Part shown: positions 16,969 to 25,795 of the stretch, piece after piece
Layout: each line of letters opens with the position of its first letter
Position numbering within the stretch: position 1 is the stretch's first letter
Source of the DNA: Thermosulfurimonas sp. F29
GTDB taxonomy: Bacteria; Desulfobacterota; Thermodesulfobacteria; Thermodesulfobacteriales; Thermodesulfobacteriaceae
Length of the DNA stretch: 64,000 nt
Assembly (NCBI RefSeq): GCF_019688735.1
Contig: NZ_JAIFYA010000002.1
Span: 248,001 to 312,000, forward strand
Direction: 5' to 3'
Notes under the pieces: generated by a model
The model's input: the letters and a program-made list of their open reading frames with translations, nothing else
Told to the model about the DNA's origin: nothing
Databases searched by the model: none
Made by a program: the position numbers and the translations under genes

Positions 16969-17865
16969 TCCAAAACCGAAGCTGGTGTTCCGCCCCACCT
17001 GGACATAGGTTCCCAGCCTAAGGATCTCGGCAAAGGGTTCAAAGTCCCCGGAAAACCCTGCCTCTCCCACGAACCCCTCCAGGGGATAGACCTCTCCGGT
17101 GCGGGCCGAGCGCCTCGTGAAACGCACCCAAAAAAGCCTCCGATCTACGGTTTTTATTCTTTCGGCCCGGGCTATGAGCCCCTTGAAATCCAGATCAAGC
17201 GGAGTCCCGGCGTGAAAGTAGGAGAGCATGGAGATCCGCCGCAGTAGGTTGCGGACGAGTATGTGAAACTCAAGGGCTTCCGGGCCTATGATCTTTCGGG
17301 AAAAGCGCAGGGCCGCCGGGGTGAAGAACTTTACCGTGAGGTTTTCGGGGATTGAGAGATCTTCCCTTTTCGGCGGCGGAATCGGCTCCGGATTCCTGAT
17401 CGTTCCCTCGCGGTAAAGCTCCCTCCCCGTGCCTTCTTCTTCCACCGAGACGAGCCGAAGGCGCACCCTCCTTCCTCCGAGTCCGTTTCTGGCCAGGGCC
17501 TCAAGCGCCAGAACCACATGCGGGAAGAACCGCAGGGCCCCTCCCACCAGGGTCATCCTTACCCGGAGGGGATTCCTTCCTTCGTAAGGGAAAGGGGGTG
17601 CGAAGGCGAAGGGATGCCCCACGAAGGGATACTTCCGAAGGCGGGCGGCGTGAGGGGGCCTCGGGGTCTCGAAGAGATATCCGTAGGCACACTCCTGGGA
17701 GAGGGGGCATTCCAGACAGGTCTTTACCCGCCGCGCCACGCAGGAAAGCCTTTTTAAGGCCCGGCCGAAGGCCCCCCTGAAGGTGGAGAAGAGCCTCACC
17801 GGCAAGGCCTCCGGTTCTTCGGCCTCTAAATAGACATGGAAGGTACTAAAAGGAAGCCAGATCAT
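16723..17865 (-). CDS. cas6: Cas6-like CRISPR RNA endoribonuclease
   Basis: A RAMP-fold protein of the Cas6 type that cuts precursor crRNA in CRISPR systems. The start is the ATG at 17865, overlapping the csx20 stop (ATGA). Features: an N-terminal FRGAFGRALKRLSC segment, a Cys cluster (CLECPLSQECAYGYLFE) typical of this Cas6 group, LRISMLSYFHAG-like RRISMLSYFHAG, and the C-terminal glycine-rich loop GRNTSFGFG (about 286-296). Cas6 proteins usually end just after this loop. Here the frame stays open for about 84 more residues, all antisense to the chlD end, giving 380 residues. No array, Cas10, Cas1 or Cas2 is in the window. The family call rests on motifs, not on a search. Confidence 0.8.
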   Translation of the reverse strand: MIWLPFSTFHVYLEAEEPEALPVRLFSTFRGAFGRALKRLSCVARRVKTCLECPLSQECAYGYLFETPRPPHAARLRKYPFVGHPFAFAPPFPYEGRNPLRVRMTLVGGALRFFPHVVLALEALARNGLGGRRVRLRLVSVEEEGTGRELYREGTIRNPEPIPPPKREDLSIPENLTVKFFTPAALRFSRKIIGPEALEFHILVRNLLRRISMLSYFHAGTPLDLDFKGLIARAERIKTVDRRLFWVRFTRRSARTGEVYPLEGFVGEAGFSGDFEPFAEILRLGTYVQVGRNTSFGFGLYGLAGDLEQAVGPKGLGGEVTGGKELGESPGHLESHHPGLGVHHHEFGLRKVPRKPGSQDLDLLSRGSSGETDIASPVGD

Positions 17866-18272
17866 CGTCCGTAGATCCTGAAGCGCACATGTTTGAAAAT
17901 CCTTTCCTGGATCACCGAGCCATCGGGGAGGCAATTCTCCCGAACCTCCCGGCGCGAGGTGGCGTAGATCGGGATCAGCCCGAGCTCGAACGCCCGGTTT
18001 ACGGTGAGATAGACCGCTCCGAATTCTCCCTGGATGAAAGCCAGGTCTCCCGGGGCCGCGGACCCGGCCATCCAGCGAAAAAGGGGCTCGAGATACGGCT
18101 CAAGGCTTTCAACCTCCGGAGGCACTCCGGCCCAGAGTTCCTGAAGTTCTGGAGGTAGATACACGAACTTTCCCGCTTCCCATCGCTCCGTAAGCTCCCG
18201 TTCCTGATCCGGGGTCAGCCGATGAGAGAAAATGAGAAGAACCTTTTTAAGGCCGGTTTCTTTTAGAGCCAC
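17862..18272 (-). CDS. csx20: Csx20-family CRISPR accessory protein (probable ring nuclease)
   Basis: A 136-residue Rossmann-like protein. It has KKVLLIFSHRLTPDQ at the first strand, KFVYLPPELQELW, FIQGEFGAVYLTVNRAFELG, IPIYATSRREV and a terminal FKHVRFRIY, which I recognise as the Csx20 pattern. Csx20, with Csx15 and Csx16, is associated with type III CRISPR loci, and recent work treats these families as cyclic-oligoadenylate-degrading ring nucleases; that activity is not shown here. The start is GTG at 18272 inside the end of vapC (10-base overlap), and the stop overlaps the cas6 start. Apart from Cas6 the usual type III partners are missing. Confidence 0.75.
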   Translation of the reverse strand: MALKETGLKKVLLIFSHRLTPDQERELTERWEAGKFVYLPPELQELWAGVPPEVESLEPYLEPLFRWMAGSAAPGDLAFIQGEFGAVYLTVNRAFELGLIPIYATSRREVRENCLPDGSVIQERIFKHVRFRIYGR

Positions 18273-18664
18273 CGGATCTTCACCTTCTCTTTAGCGGCCT
18301 TCTTAAACTCCGGGGCCCCGGTGATGAGTTCGGCCTTTTTGAGCCTGGCCAGCGCCAGGGCAAAACAGTCCGCATACGCTATGGGATACCGGGCCTTGAG
18401 CTTTGCGGCCTCGAGGGTGAGTTTTCGGTCGGCCTCAATTATTTCCAGAGGGTAATTTTCTATTTCTTGGATGACGCGTTTGGCAGCCTCTTCATCGTAA
18501 GCTCGCGAGGTAGCGTAATACACCTCTCCCCAGTTTACCACGGTCATAAAGCCCTGCGCCTTTCCTTCGAGAACCTCTTTGAGGAAGCCTTCCACCTTTT
18601 CAGCAGCCGACTCGTTTTCGAAAAAGGCTATCAGCGCATAACTATCAAAGACATACTTCTTCAC
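18263..18664 (-). CDS. VapC-type PIN-domain ribonuclease toxin
   Basis: A 133-residue PIN domain. Acidic residues fit the active site: Asp7 in YVFDSYALIAFFE, Glu in NWGEVYYA, Asp in YADCFALALA and Glu in TGAPEFKKA. VapC toxins cut RNA, commonly tRNA or rRNA, when released from the antitoxin. The start is GTG at 18664 with a strong ribosome binding site (AAGGAGGAA) inside the vapB end (20-base overlap). The gene overlaps csx20 downstream, so toxin, Csx20 and Cas6 should be translated from one message. Confidence 0.9.
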   Translation of the reverse strand: MKKYVFDSYALIAFFENESAAEKVEGFLKEVLEGKAQGFMTVVNWGEVYYATSRAYDEEAAKRVIQEIENYPLEIIEADRKLTLEAAKLKARYPIAYADCFALALARLKKAELITGAPEFKKAAKEKVKIRWL

Positions 18665-18884
18665 TTCGTTCCTCCTTCCTTCGCTCTTCCAGCAGGACCT
18701 TCAGGGCCATTCCTTTTTTGGGAAGGAGCCCACGCCCACGCCTGAGCAAATCTTCCACCGGTTTAAGGACGATTTTTTCGTCCTCAACGAATACCGCCAG
18801 TCGCTTTCCTTTCCTAAGTCCAAACTTCCTCCTTATTTCCGCCGGGATCACCACCTGTCCCTTTGAACTTACCGTAACGATCAT
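18645..18884 (-). CDS. VapB-type antitoxin, SpoVT/AbrB fold
   Basis: A 79-residue protein. The N-terminal swapped-hairpin DNA-binding domain reads MIVTVSSKGQVVIPAEIRRK and FGLRKGKRLAVFV, the standard AbrB/MazE-like pattern. A charged C-terminal tail (about 50-79) would wrap the VapC toxin. It is first in the VapB-VapC-Csx20-Cas6 unit and probably represses its own promoter. Confidence 0.9.
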   Translation of the reverse strand: MIVTVSSKGQVVIPAEIRRKFGLRKGKRLAVFVEDEKIVLKPVEDLLRRGRGLLPKKGMALKVLLEERRKEERSEEVCL

Positions 18885-18949
18885 GTCTTACTCCTTTAAA
18901 AAGTTTTACTCTATACTCTGTATTACCAAATTTTTCGTTTACCGAAAGT
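18885..18949 (-). promoter_or_regulatory. vapB promoter and candidate operator
   Basis: The 65-base gap between the SEC-C gene end and vapB is AT-rich. It holds a directly repeated AGAGTA (AGAGTA-T-AGAGTA on the minus strand), a TATAGA-like -10 overlapping it and AAAGGAG as ribosome binding site. Autoregulation by VapB on the direct repeat is inferred. No terminator for the upstream gene is visible, so read-through is possible. Confidence 0.4.
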
Positions 18950-21900
18950 CTAATCCGTAAGGCCCGCTTCCAGCATGGAGCGGAGTTTCCGGATGTCCAC
19001 GGCGGCGCGTCCCTTACGCCGGAAGCCTTTTTCCAGAAGCTCGAAGTACCGGAGCTTTTCCTCAACCCTAGGGCGCAGGGCCGGATCCCGGAAGGCTTCC
19101 CTGGGGGTCTTCCCGCCCCATTCCGGCTCGGGGGTGTCGAGCCAGACCAGGTATTCCAGCCAGCGCAGGTCCGCGGCTTCGTGGTCCGGAATTTCCTCCC
19201 TTTCGGTTTCGGGGCCTTCTCCGGCGGCCTTCCTCCAGTCCACTATTTCCTCCACCAGAAACTTCACTCCGTCCCCGGCCACTTCCTCGAAGGCCCGACG
19301 CAGCCGCTCGAGACGCGCTCGACTCATGGCCTCAAGCACCACCCGCTCCCTTTCCGGACGAAATTCCACGGTCCCCACTTCAGTGTATCCACCCGAAACC
19401 CGGCTCTGGACCACCAGGGTCCCGCAAGCCGCCTCCTTTGAGGAGGGAAACCCCGCGATGCTGAAGGCGCTCTCCGGAGTCTTTTCGAGAAGGGCATACC
19501 GGTGTTCCTCGATTCTGTGGAAGGATCCGGTGGGGAAACGCTCCTCCACCTCCGGGACGAGGAGCCGATAATGAGCCCGGGCCACCACCACCTCGTCCCC
19601 CTCCGGCGTGATCAGGCGAAACTCCACGGGTTCCGTAAGGATCCGGAGCACTTCAAGGAGCAACTCCGCGGCCTTCCGGCGAGCCCGATCGGGGTATTCC
19701 TCCGGCGTCGGATCCCCCAGAATCTGTCTCATTCGGGAAAGCACCTTCGGGGCCTTAAACAGGTTTACGGGAAAACCGATCCGGCACGGACGGAAGTAGC
19801 CCCGGACCCGAAAGAGCATGGTCCAGACCCTCTCCGTGGGCCCCAGGTTTTTCGCCAAGGAGTAATCCCTTACCCGGAAGGTTTCTCCGGTAAAGAGATC
19901 CCTGAAGGCGAGCTCTCCCCTCTCCTCGTCCACCTCCAGGACCTCAAATAGACTTGGATAACTCCGGGAAAGGGAGGCCAGTATCTCTCGTTCTTCCCGG
20001 GAGAGGTTGCGGCCCTTGGTGCGCAGGAATTCCTCCGAAAGGGGCCTTCCCTCCGGCGTGGAGGCGGTAAAGAGGAAGATCTCCCCCAGGGCGGTTGCCC
20101 CGTCAACCCCTTCCCCTCTCTCACCCAGCACCTCCTCGAAGCGTCCCATCCACTTTTCCAGAAAAGCCCGGAGCTCTCGCTTGTACTTTCTGGCCACGAA
20201 TCCCTCGTAGAGGTTGAAGGCCCGTTTTTCAGCCGCGCTCTGGGCGGTCTTCTTTTCCGAGGCGGCCTCCTCCTTCCTCATACAGCACTTCTTGTACTTC
20301 TTGCCGCTTCCGCAGGGACAGGGATCGTTCCGGCCCACCTTTCGGATGGGTCTTTTCTGGATTTCCTCAAAGTGAAAGGGAAGCCCCTTCTTCCGGGCGT
20401 AGGCCCGGGCCTCGCCGAAGATGTCCCTGAGGATGGCCTTACGATCCGGCGGATGGAAACGATAGAGGGGTTTGCCCAGGGCCACGGCCTCAAGGGCCTT
20501 TCTGTAAAATTCGAGGGCCTTCTCCGGCTCCTCCCTGAGGCGGTGATAGATTGCCCTCAGGTAAAAGTGATCCACCGACTCCGGACTGGCCCGCCCAAGG
20601 CGTTCCAGGACCTCCTCCGCTTCCTCGAGCCTCCGTCCCCGGAGGAGAAGGTGAAGGTATCCGCTGAGGATCTCCGGATTTCCGGGATCCCGTTCCAGCC
20701 TAATCCTATAGAAGGCCAGGACCTCCCGATAACTCCGGAAGGTCCTTTCCGAGCCCGCAATAAGAAGCCGAAAACCTCTGGTGTAAATTATCTCCTTTTC
20801 CCATTCGTCCTCTTCTCCGTCTTTCTTAAGGAGCAGAAGCCGTGCCCCGGCCCGAATTTTTTCCCTCTCCGGTATCTCGAAAAGATCCTCCGCCCCGCAG
20901 CGGGGGCACCGCACCCTCTCGGGAAGGTCCACCTCGTGGTCTTCCGCGTTGATTATTATTACCCGCGGAGAGAAGGGAAAAAGATAGCGGCAGTCCAGGC
21001 ACCTGAGAGCGAGGGTTAGTTCTTCTCCCGAAGGGTCGAGTTTTTCCTCTCTATAAAGCACTTTCCACAGCCGCAGCTCTTTTTCCCGGACCATCTTTTC
21101 CAGGCGTTCGAGCCCGGGAAAATCCGACTCAAAAAGCCGGGCCAGGACGACGAAGGCCTCGGGCCAGGCCGGGGTCTCGGGATGCACCAGGGCCTTCACC
21201 CTTTCCCACAGTTCCGGGTGAGGGAAACAAAGGGTGAGCCAGGAGAGAGCGTCGTGATCCTCTTCCAGCCACAGCTCGAAGTCCCGGGCCAGATCCCCGG
21301 CGGTGGTCCGGTCCGGGTAATGAGCAAGGAGGTAAAAGGGATCTAAACGGCGGTGGTCGCGGGCCAGTTTTCTCAACTCATCCCTGACTTTTTCGAGAGG
21401 AAGAAAGTCCCTCAGGGCCTCTTTTATGTATTCGTCTTCTTCGAAGTCTTCTTTTACGGAAATACGATAGAGTTCCAGCAGTTCCTCAAGAAAGGTCTCT
21501 CCGCACTTTCGGGCCAGATCCGCCCCTCTTTCGGCCCCGTAGGAGTCCTTACGGAAGACCTTTCGAAGCCTTTCCCGGACCTCCTCCACCACGGAGGGGT
21601 CCTTCTCGACGAGGTCCAGGATCTTTTCCCGCAGGGTGGAATCCTCGGGAAATAAGGGGCGGTCCTCATCAAAGTAAAGTTCGTAGAGGGTTTCCCGGGA
21701 GGGATTCTCCGAAAGCCCCAGGAGGGGTTTTCCCCACAGGAGGGTCAAAAAGAGGCGGCCCAGAGTTCGAACCACCGGTTCCGAAGCATCTCCTCGTGAA
21801 ACCTCAAGAAGGACCTCAAGACTCCTGAAGACCGGGCCCAGGCTTTCGGGTCTTTCCAGATGGCGCCGCAGGGCGATCTCCCCTCGAAGGTCGATCACCT

Positions 21901-22624
21901 CCTCCCTTAGTTTGCGAAATTCCTCCTCCACGAAGGCCCGAAGTTTCTCTCGCTCGGATTTCCGGGATAGATTTTCCCACCGGTCCCTTACCTCCTCCGG
22001 GAGTATCTTTAAGAAGTATTCATCTTCCGAAAGCACCGCCGGGAGTCCGTCGAGAAACTTCGGGAGATGTTCCCTCAGCCGGGGATAAATTTCCTTTACG
22101 GGGGCGGGCTCGGCGGTGGTCCACACCCGATAGCCCGCATAAAAGGCCTCCCAGGCCTTTCGACTTTCCGGATCGTCCAGAAGATCCATAAAGGGAGCCA
22201 TCTCCTCCGGAGGAAGGGTAAAGATGACCCTTTCCCACATTTGAAGACCGGCCATTTCGTCTTCCATGACTTTTTCCAGAAGATGGGGGCGTTCCTCAAC
22301 GACGGTTTTAAGGGAGGTCACCCGGGAAAGCACCGCAAACACGGAAACCATCAATTTCTTGTTTTCTTCGATTTCAAGACGCGTTAAAAGAAACTCTTTA
22401 AGTTTTTCTTTTACTTCGGAGGAAAGCTCCCCGGCCTCGCGAAAAAAATGAAGGCCATGTTCAAGGACCAGGTAATCCCTTTCCTCCTTAAGGGCGGCAA
22501 GGGCGATTTCGGTTTCCCGGGGATGGATGTCCTTCAGTCTCTCCCAGGCCCATTTCCGAATCACCGGGCTTTCGTGTCTTAAAAATCGGGCCAGTTCTTT
22601 CACCGGAAGTAGCAACTCTTCCAT
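18950..22624 (-). CDS. Large SEC-C zinc-motif protein, function unknown
   Basis: A 1224-residue acidic protein. Residues 1 to about 530 are helical and HEAT-like (LARFLRHESPVIRKWAWERLKD). A two-knuckle zinc ribbon (CLDCRYLF ... RCPRCGAED, about 541-580) follows, then TPR-like helices (about 635-715) and a SEC-C motif (GRNDPCPCGSGKKYKKCC, about 760-783), the metal-binding tail first known from SecA. The C-terminal third ends with LDTPEPEWGGKTPREAF, similar to a segment often found at the end of SEC-C proteins. No enzyme motif was seen, and the multi-domain make-up suggests a protein-binding scaffold. It precedes the vapB unit in the same direction but has its own divergent promoter region toward kdsA. 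Confidence 0.72.
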   Translation of the reverse strand: MEELLLPVKELARFLRHESPVIRKWAWERLKDIHPRETEIALAALKEERDYLVLEHGLHFFREAGELSSEVKEKLKEFLLTRLEIEENKKLMVSVFAVLSRVTSLKTVVEERPHLLEKVMEDEMAGLQMWERVIFTLPPEEMAPFMDLLDDPESRKAWEAFYAGYRVWTTAEPAPVKEIYPRLREHLPKFLDGLPAVLSEDEYFLKILPEEVRDRWENLSRKSEREKLRAFVEEEFRKLREEVIDLRGEIALRRHLERPESLGPVFRSLEVLLEVSRGDASEPVVRTLGRLFLTLLWGKPLLGLSENPSRETLYELYFDEDRPLFPEDSTLREKILDLVEKDPSVVEEVRERLRKVFRKDSYGAERGADLARKCGETFLEELLELYRISVKEDFEEDEYIKEALRDFLPLEKVRDELRKLARDHRRLDPFYLLAHYPDRTTAGDLARDFELWLEEDHDALSWLTLCFPHPELWERVKALVHPETPAWPEAFVVLARLFESDFPGLERLEKMVREKELRLWKVLYREEKLDPSGEELTLALRCLDCRYLFPFSPRVIIINAEDHEVDLPERVRCPRCGAEDLFEIPEREKIRAGARLLLLKKDGEEDEWEKEIIYTRGFRLLIAGSERTFRSYREVLAFYRIRLERDPGNPEILSGYLHLLLRGRRLEEAEEVLERLGRASPESVDHFYLRAIYHRLREEPEKALEFYRKALEAVALGKPLYRFHPPDRKAILRDIFGEARAYARKKGLPFHFEEIQKRPIRKVGRNDPCPCGSGKKYKKCCMRKEEAASEKKTAQSAAEKRAFNLYEGFVARKYKRELRAFLEKWMGRFEEVLGERGEGVDGATALGEIFLFTASTPEGRPLSEEFLRTKGRNLSREEREILASLSRSYPSLFEVLEVDEERGELAFRDLFTGETFRVRDYSLAKNLGPTERVWTMLFRVRGYFRPCRIGFPVNLFKAPKVLSRMRQILGDPTPEEYPDRARRKAAELLLEVLRILTEPVEFRLITPEGDEVVVARAHYRLLVPEVEERFPTGSFHRIEEHRYALLEKTPESAFSIAGFPSSKEAACGTLVVQSRVSGGYTEVGTVEFRPERERVVLEAMSRARLERLRRAFEEVAGDGVKFLVEEIVDWRKAAGEGPETEREEIPDHEAADLRWLEYLVWLDTPEPEWGGKTPREAFRDPALRPRVEEKLRYFELLEKGFRRKGRAAVDIRKLRSMLEAGLTD

Positions 22625-22759
22625 CGGTTTCCTCCTCGAGAATTAGATGGTTTTCCATTTTAATTTAATTTTTTTAACTGCCGATCTTCACTACTTCCTT
22701 ACTTCGAGACTTCCATCTCTTGTGAGTCCGGGATGTAGCGTCTAAAATTAAGATTAATC

Positions 22760-23581
22760 ATGGACTCTCTTAGGTCGTGGTGGCCTACGCACAAAAGGCT
22801 TCTTCTGATAGCGGGCCCTTGTGTACTTGAGAGCCTGGAGCTGGCTCTGGAGGTGGCCGTCTTTATGCGCGAGGCGGCGGAAAAGGCCGGCTTTACCTAT
22901 GTCTTCAAGAGCTCCTTCGATAAGGCCAATCGGACCTCTCTTTCCTCATTTCGGGGTCCCGGGCTGGAAAAGGGTCTCGAGTGGCTGGCGGAGGTGCGGA
23001 CCCGGGTGGGAGTTCCGGTTACCACCGACATTCACGAGCCCCGTCAGGCCGAACCGGTGGCCGAGGTGGTGGATCTTATTCAAATTCCGGCCTTTTTGTG
23101 CCGCCAGACGGACCTGATTCTGGCCGCGGCCCGCACCGGAAAGCCCATCAACATCAAAAAGGGACAGTTCATGGCCCCTTGGGACATGCGCTACGCCGTG
23201 GAAAAGGCCAGGGCCGGAGGGGCCGAAGGGGTTCTGCTCACCGAAAGGGGGACCACCTTCGGATACCGGAACCTGGTGGTGGACATGCGTTCGCTGGTCA
23301 TAATGCGTTCCCTGGGGGTCCCGGTGATCTTCGACGCCACGCATAGCGTGCAGCTGCCCGGGGGAGGGGAGGGGGCCTCGGGCGGGGATCGCCGGTTCGC
23401 CTTTCCCCTGGCCCGGGCGGCGGTGGCCTGCGGAGTGGACGGGGTCTTCATGGAGGTGCATCCGGACCCCGACCGGGCCCTGTGTGACGGTCCCAACAGT
23501 CTGCCGCTGGCCGAGGTTCCGAAAATTCTCGAGGTATTGAGAGATCTACGGGAGGTGCTGGACAGGTATGGAATTTCCTGA
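22760..23581 (+). CDS. kdsA: 3-deoxy-8-phosphooctulonate (Kdo-8-P) synthase
   Basis: A 273-residue DAHP-synthase-family aldolase that condenses arabinose 5-phosphate and phosphoenolpyruvate, the first step to Kdo of lipopolysaccharide. Motifs: IAGPCVLES at the N-terminus, [43 protein letters not shown] and [16 protein letters not shown]. The Cys in AGPC and the DGPN signature suggest the metal-dependent class. It starts an 11-gene operon that continues with kdsC and the lpt genes and overlaps kdsC by 14 bases. Confidence 0.97.
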   Translation: MDSLRSWWPTHKRLLLIAGPCVLESLELALEVAVFMREAAEKAGFTYVFKSSFDKANRTSLSSFRGPGLEKGLEWLAEVRTRVGVPVTTDIHEPRQAEPVAEVVDLIQIPAFLCRQTDLILAAARTGKPINIKKGQFMAPWDMRYAVEKARAGGAEGVLLTERGTTFGYRNLVVDMRSLVIMRSLGVPVIFDATHSVQLPGGGEGASGGDRRFAFPLARAAVACGVDGVFMEVHPDPDRALCDGPNSLPLAEVPKILEVLRDLREVLDRYGIS

Positions 23582-24101
23582 GGCGGTTTTAAAAAGAGCC
23601 CAAAAGGTGCGCCTCCTTTTGCTGGATGTGGACGGTATCCTTACGGAGGGATACATAGTGGTGGATGCGGAGGGGCGTGAAATTAAAAGCTTTTTCGTGC
23701 AGGACGGGATGGGCATAAAGCTTCTCCAGAAGGCCGGTATCGAGGTGGGACTTCTTTCCAGTCGATCCTCCCCACCCGTAACCTTTCGGGCTAAAGAGCT
23801 GGGCATAGACATCGTCATTCAGGGAGAGCTTGAGAAGTATCGGCTCTACCAGGAGCTTCTTTCCGAGAAGGCTCTTCGGGACGAGGAGGTGGCTTACATG
23901 GGCGACGACTGGGTGGATATCCCGGTGCTCAAAAGGGTGGGGCTGGCCGTCACGGTGCCCGAGGCCTGGCCCCCGGTGAAAGACTATGCTCATTATGTGA
24001 CCCGGCGACCCGGAGGTCGGGGAGCGGTGCGGGAGGTGTGTGACCTCATTCTTAAAGCGCAGGGAAAGTGGGAGGCCCTATGGCAAGAATTTGGATCCTG
24101 A
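23568..24101 (+). CDS. kdsC: Kdo-8-phosphate phosphatase
   Basis: A 177-residue C0-type HAD phosphatase with no cap. Motif I is [13 protein letters not shown], motif II has LLSSRSS, and motif III/IV is [12 protein letters not shown]. It removes phosphate from Kdo-8-P to give Kdo, directly after the KdsA step, and acts as a tetramer in characterised homologues. Position between kdsA and lptC supports the call. Confidence 0.95.
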   Translation: MEFPEAVLKRAQKVRLLLLDVDGILTEGYIVVDAEGREIKSFFVQDGMGIKLLQKAGIEVGLLSSRSSPPVTFRAKELGIDIVIQGELEKYRLYQELLSEKALRDEEVAYMGDDWVDIPVLKRVGLAVTVPEAWPPVKDYAHYVTRRPGGRGAVREVCDLILKAQGKWEALWQEFGS

Positions 24102-24628
24102 TAACCCTCCTGGTATTCCTGGCCGGAGGGTGTAGCCCTGCTCCGAAGGCCGTGGTGCCGACAAAGAAAAGTCCCCCCTCTTCCGGACCTTCCGGACCAA
24201 AAAAGAAACCGGAAAAGCCCGAGAATTCCTTTAAGGATCTGGAGTATGTCTTCTGGCGCGCGGGAAGGCCGCGCTGGTGGCTTCGGGCCGAGGAGGCCCT
24301 TCGCTTCCGGGATCGTCTGGAGATGAAGAGACCCTTCGTCCGCTCCCTGGAAAGAACCGGCCTTGAACTCACGGCTCTCAGGGGAGTATATCGGTTTGCC
24401 CGGCGGCTGTTTTTCTTTCAGGGAAAGGTGGTGCTTCGCACCCCTGACCGTGGCACCCTTTACACGGACCGACTCTATTACTGGCCGGAAAAGAAGCTCC
24501 TTTCCGGAAACCGTCCCCTCGTCCTCAGGAACGGGGGCCTGGTCATCCGGGGAAAGGGATTTGAATACGATTTAGTCTCCGGCAAGCTTCGGATTAAGGA
24601 GAGCACCAGGGTGGAATTTCATGGGTAG
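24080..24628 (+). CDS. lptC: LptC-like lipopolysaccharide export protein
   Basis: A 182-residue protein; the ATG at 24080 is chosen and overlaps kdsC by 22 bases. Unlike E. coli LptC, which has a plain N-terminal helix, this one has a lipobox-like LAGGC (Cys18) and a Pro/Lys-rich linker, so it may be a lipoprotein. The C-terminal half has the beta-jellyroll pattern of the OstA/LptC family (FQGKVVLRTPDRGTLYTDRLYYWPE, GFEYDLVSGKLRI). It would bridge the LptB2FG ATPase to the LptA filament. The identity leans on gene order (kdsC-lptC-lptA-lptB). Confidence 0.8.
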   Translation: MARIWILITLLVFLAGGCSPAPKAVVPTKKSPPSSGPSGPKKKPEKPENSFKDLEYVFWRAGRPRWWLRAEEALRFRDRLEMKRPFVRSLERTGLELTALRGVYRFARRLFFFQGKVVLRTPDRGTLYTDRLYYWPEKKLLSGNRPLVLRNGGLVIRGKGFEYDLVSGKLRIKESTRVEFHG

Positions 24629-25073
24629 GCGATTCCTGTTAGCCCTGCTTCTTCTGCTTGTGGCGATCCAGACTCTGGCGGCACCCATTGACATCCGTTC
24701 GGAGAAAATGGAGGTTCTCGAGGACGAGAAGATAGCGGTTTTTACCGGAAAGGTGGAGGCCCGCAAGGGAGACCTTCGTCTGTGGGCGGATCGTCTCTAT
24801 GTGTATTACCGGGTGGTGAAGGGACGCCGTGAGGTTCAGAAACTCATCGCCCTGGGCAATGTGCGTATCGAGAAGGACGGCTGGCGATCCCTTTCCGGAA
24901 AGGCCGTTTACTTTAAGGATCAGGATCGGCTGGTTTTAGAAGACCATCCCCGGGTCTGGCACGGCCGGGACGAGGTCCGGGGAGCGGTGGTGATTATATA
25001 TTTCAAGGAAAACCGCAGCGAGGTACTTTCCGGGGAAGGCAAGCCGGTGGAAGCCTATGTCTACACGGAATAA
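24621..25073 (+). CDS. lptA: Lipopolysaccharide transport periplasmic protein LptA
   Basis: A 150-residue exported protein (signal about 1-20, ending LAA). The OstA-like repeat pattern is clear: IDIRSEKMEVLEDEKIAVFTGKVEARKGDLRLWADRL, then GNVRIEKDGW and GKAVYFKDQDRLVLE. It builds the periplasmic bridge that passes lipopolysaccharide to the outer membrane. It overlaps lptC by 8 bases and lptB by 17. Confidence 0.92.
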   Translation: MGRRFLLALLLLLVAIQTLAAPIDIRSEKMEVLEDEKIAVFTGKVEARKGDLRLWADRLYVYYRVVKGRREVQKLIALGNVRIEKDGWRSLSGKAVYFKDQDRLVLEDHPRVWHGRDEVRGAVVIIYFKENRSEVLSGEGKPVEAYVYTE

Positions 25074-25794
25074 TGAAGTCCTGCGGGCGGAGAGCCTGAG
25101 TAAGCGTTTCGGAAATAGACAGGCGGTAAGGAATGTGAGCCTGGAGGTGCGAGGCGGAGAGATTGTCGGACTCCTCGGGCCTAACGGGGCGGGCAAGACC
25201 ACCACTTTTTACATGCTGGCCGGTTTCCTTCGGCCGGATGGGGGGCGCATTTTTCTGGGTGAGGTCGCCATAGAAGGGTTCCCGGTCTACCGGAGGGCCA
25301 GAGCAGGTATTATTTATCTCCCTCAGGAGGCCTCGGTGTTCCGCAAGCTTTCCGTGGAGGAGAATGTTCGGCTGGTGCTTGAGGAGATGGGGCGGAACGC
25401 GGAAGACCTGGAGGAACGACTGGAGCGATTACTCGGTCTTTTCGGTTTGAAGGAACTCCGGACTCAGAAGGCCTATTCCCTTTCCGGAGGGGAACGCCGG
25501 CGGGTGGAGATAATGCGAGCCGTGGCCACGGAGCCGAAATTCCTTTTACTCGACGAACCCTTTGCCGGCATAGATCCCATAGCGGTGGGGGAGCTTAAGG
25601 ATCTCCTCCGGGAGTTGCGCAGGCGAGGGCTCGGGATCCTTATTTCCGATCACAATGTGCGGGAAACGCTCGAGGTGTGCGACCGGGCTTACATAGTGGC
25701 CGGGGGAGAGATCATCGCCTCCGGCCCTCCGGCCACTATAGTGGCCGACGAGAGGGTCCGTAGACTCTATCTCGGGGAGGGTTTCCGGATCTGA
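25057..25794 (+). CDS. lptB: Lipopolysaccharide export ATPase LptB
   Basis: A 245-residue ATPase. Walker A is LGPNGAGKTTTFYM, the Q-loop is LPQEASVF, the ABC signature YSLSGGERRRVEI, Walker B FLLLDEPFAGIDP and the switch His is in ISDHNVRET. It powers extraction of lipopolysaccharide with LptF and LptG, which are not in the window. The stop is followed one base later by rpoN, a neighbour conserved across many proteobacteria. Confidence 0.96.
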   Translation: MSTRNNEVLRAESLSKRFGNRQAVRNVSLEVRGGEIVGLLGPNGAGKTTTFYMLAGFLRPDGGRIFLGEVAIEGFPVYRRARAGIIYLPQEASVFRKLSVEENVRLVLEEMGRNAEDLEERLERLLGLFGLKELRTQKAYSLSGGERRRVEIMRAVATEPKFLLLDEPFAGIDPIAVGELKDLLRELRRRGLGILISDHNVRETLEVCDRAYIVAGGEIIASGPPATIVADERVRRLYLGEGFRI

Positions 25795-25795
25795 T

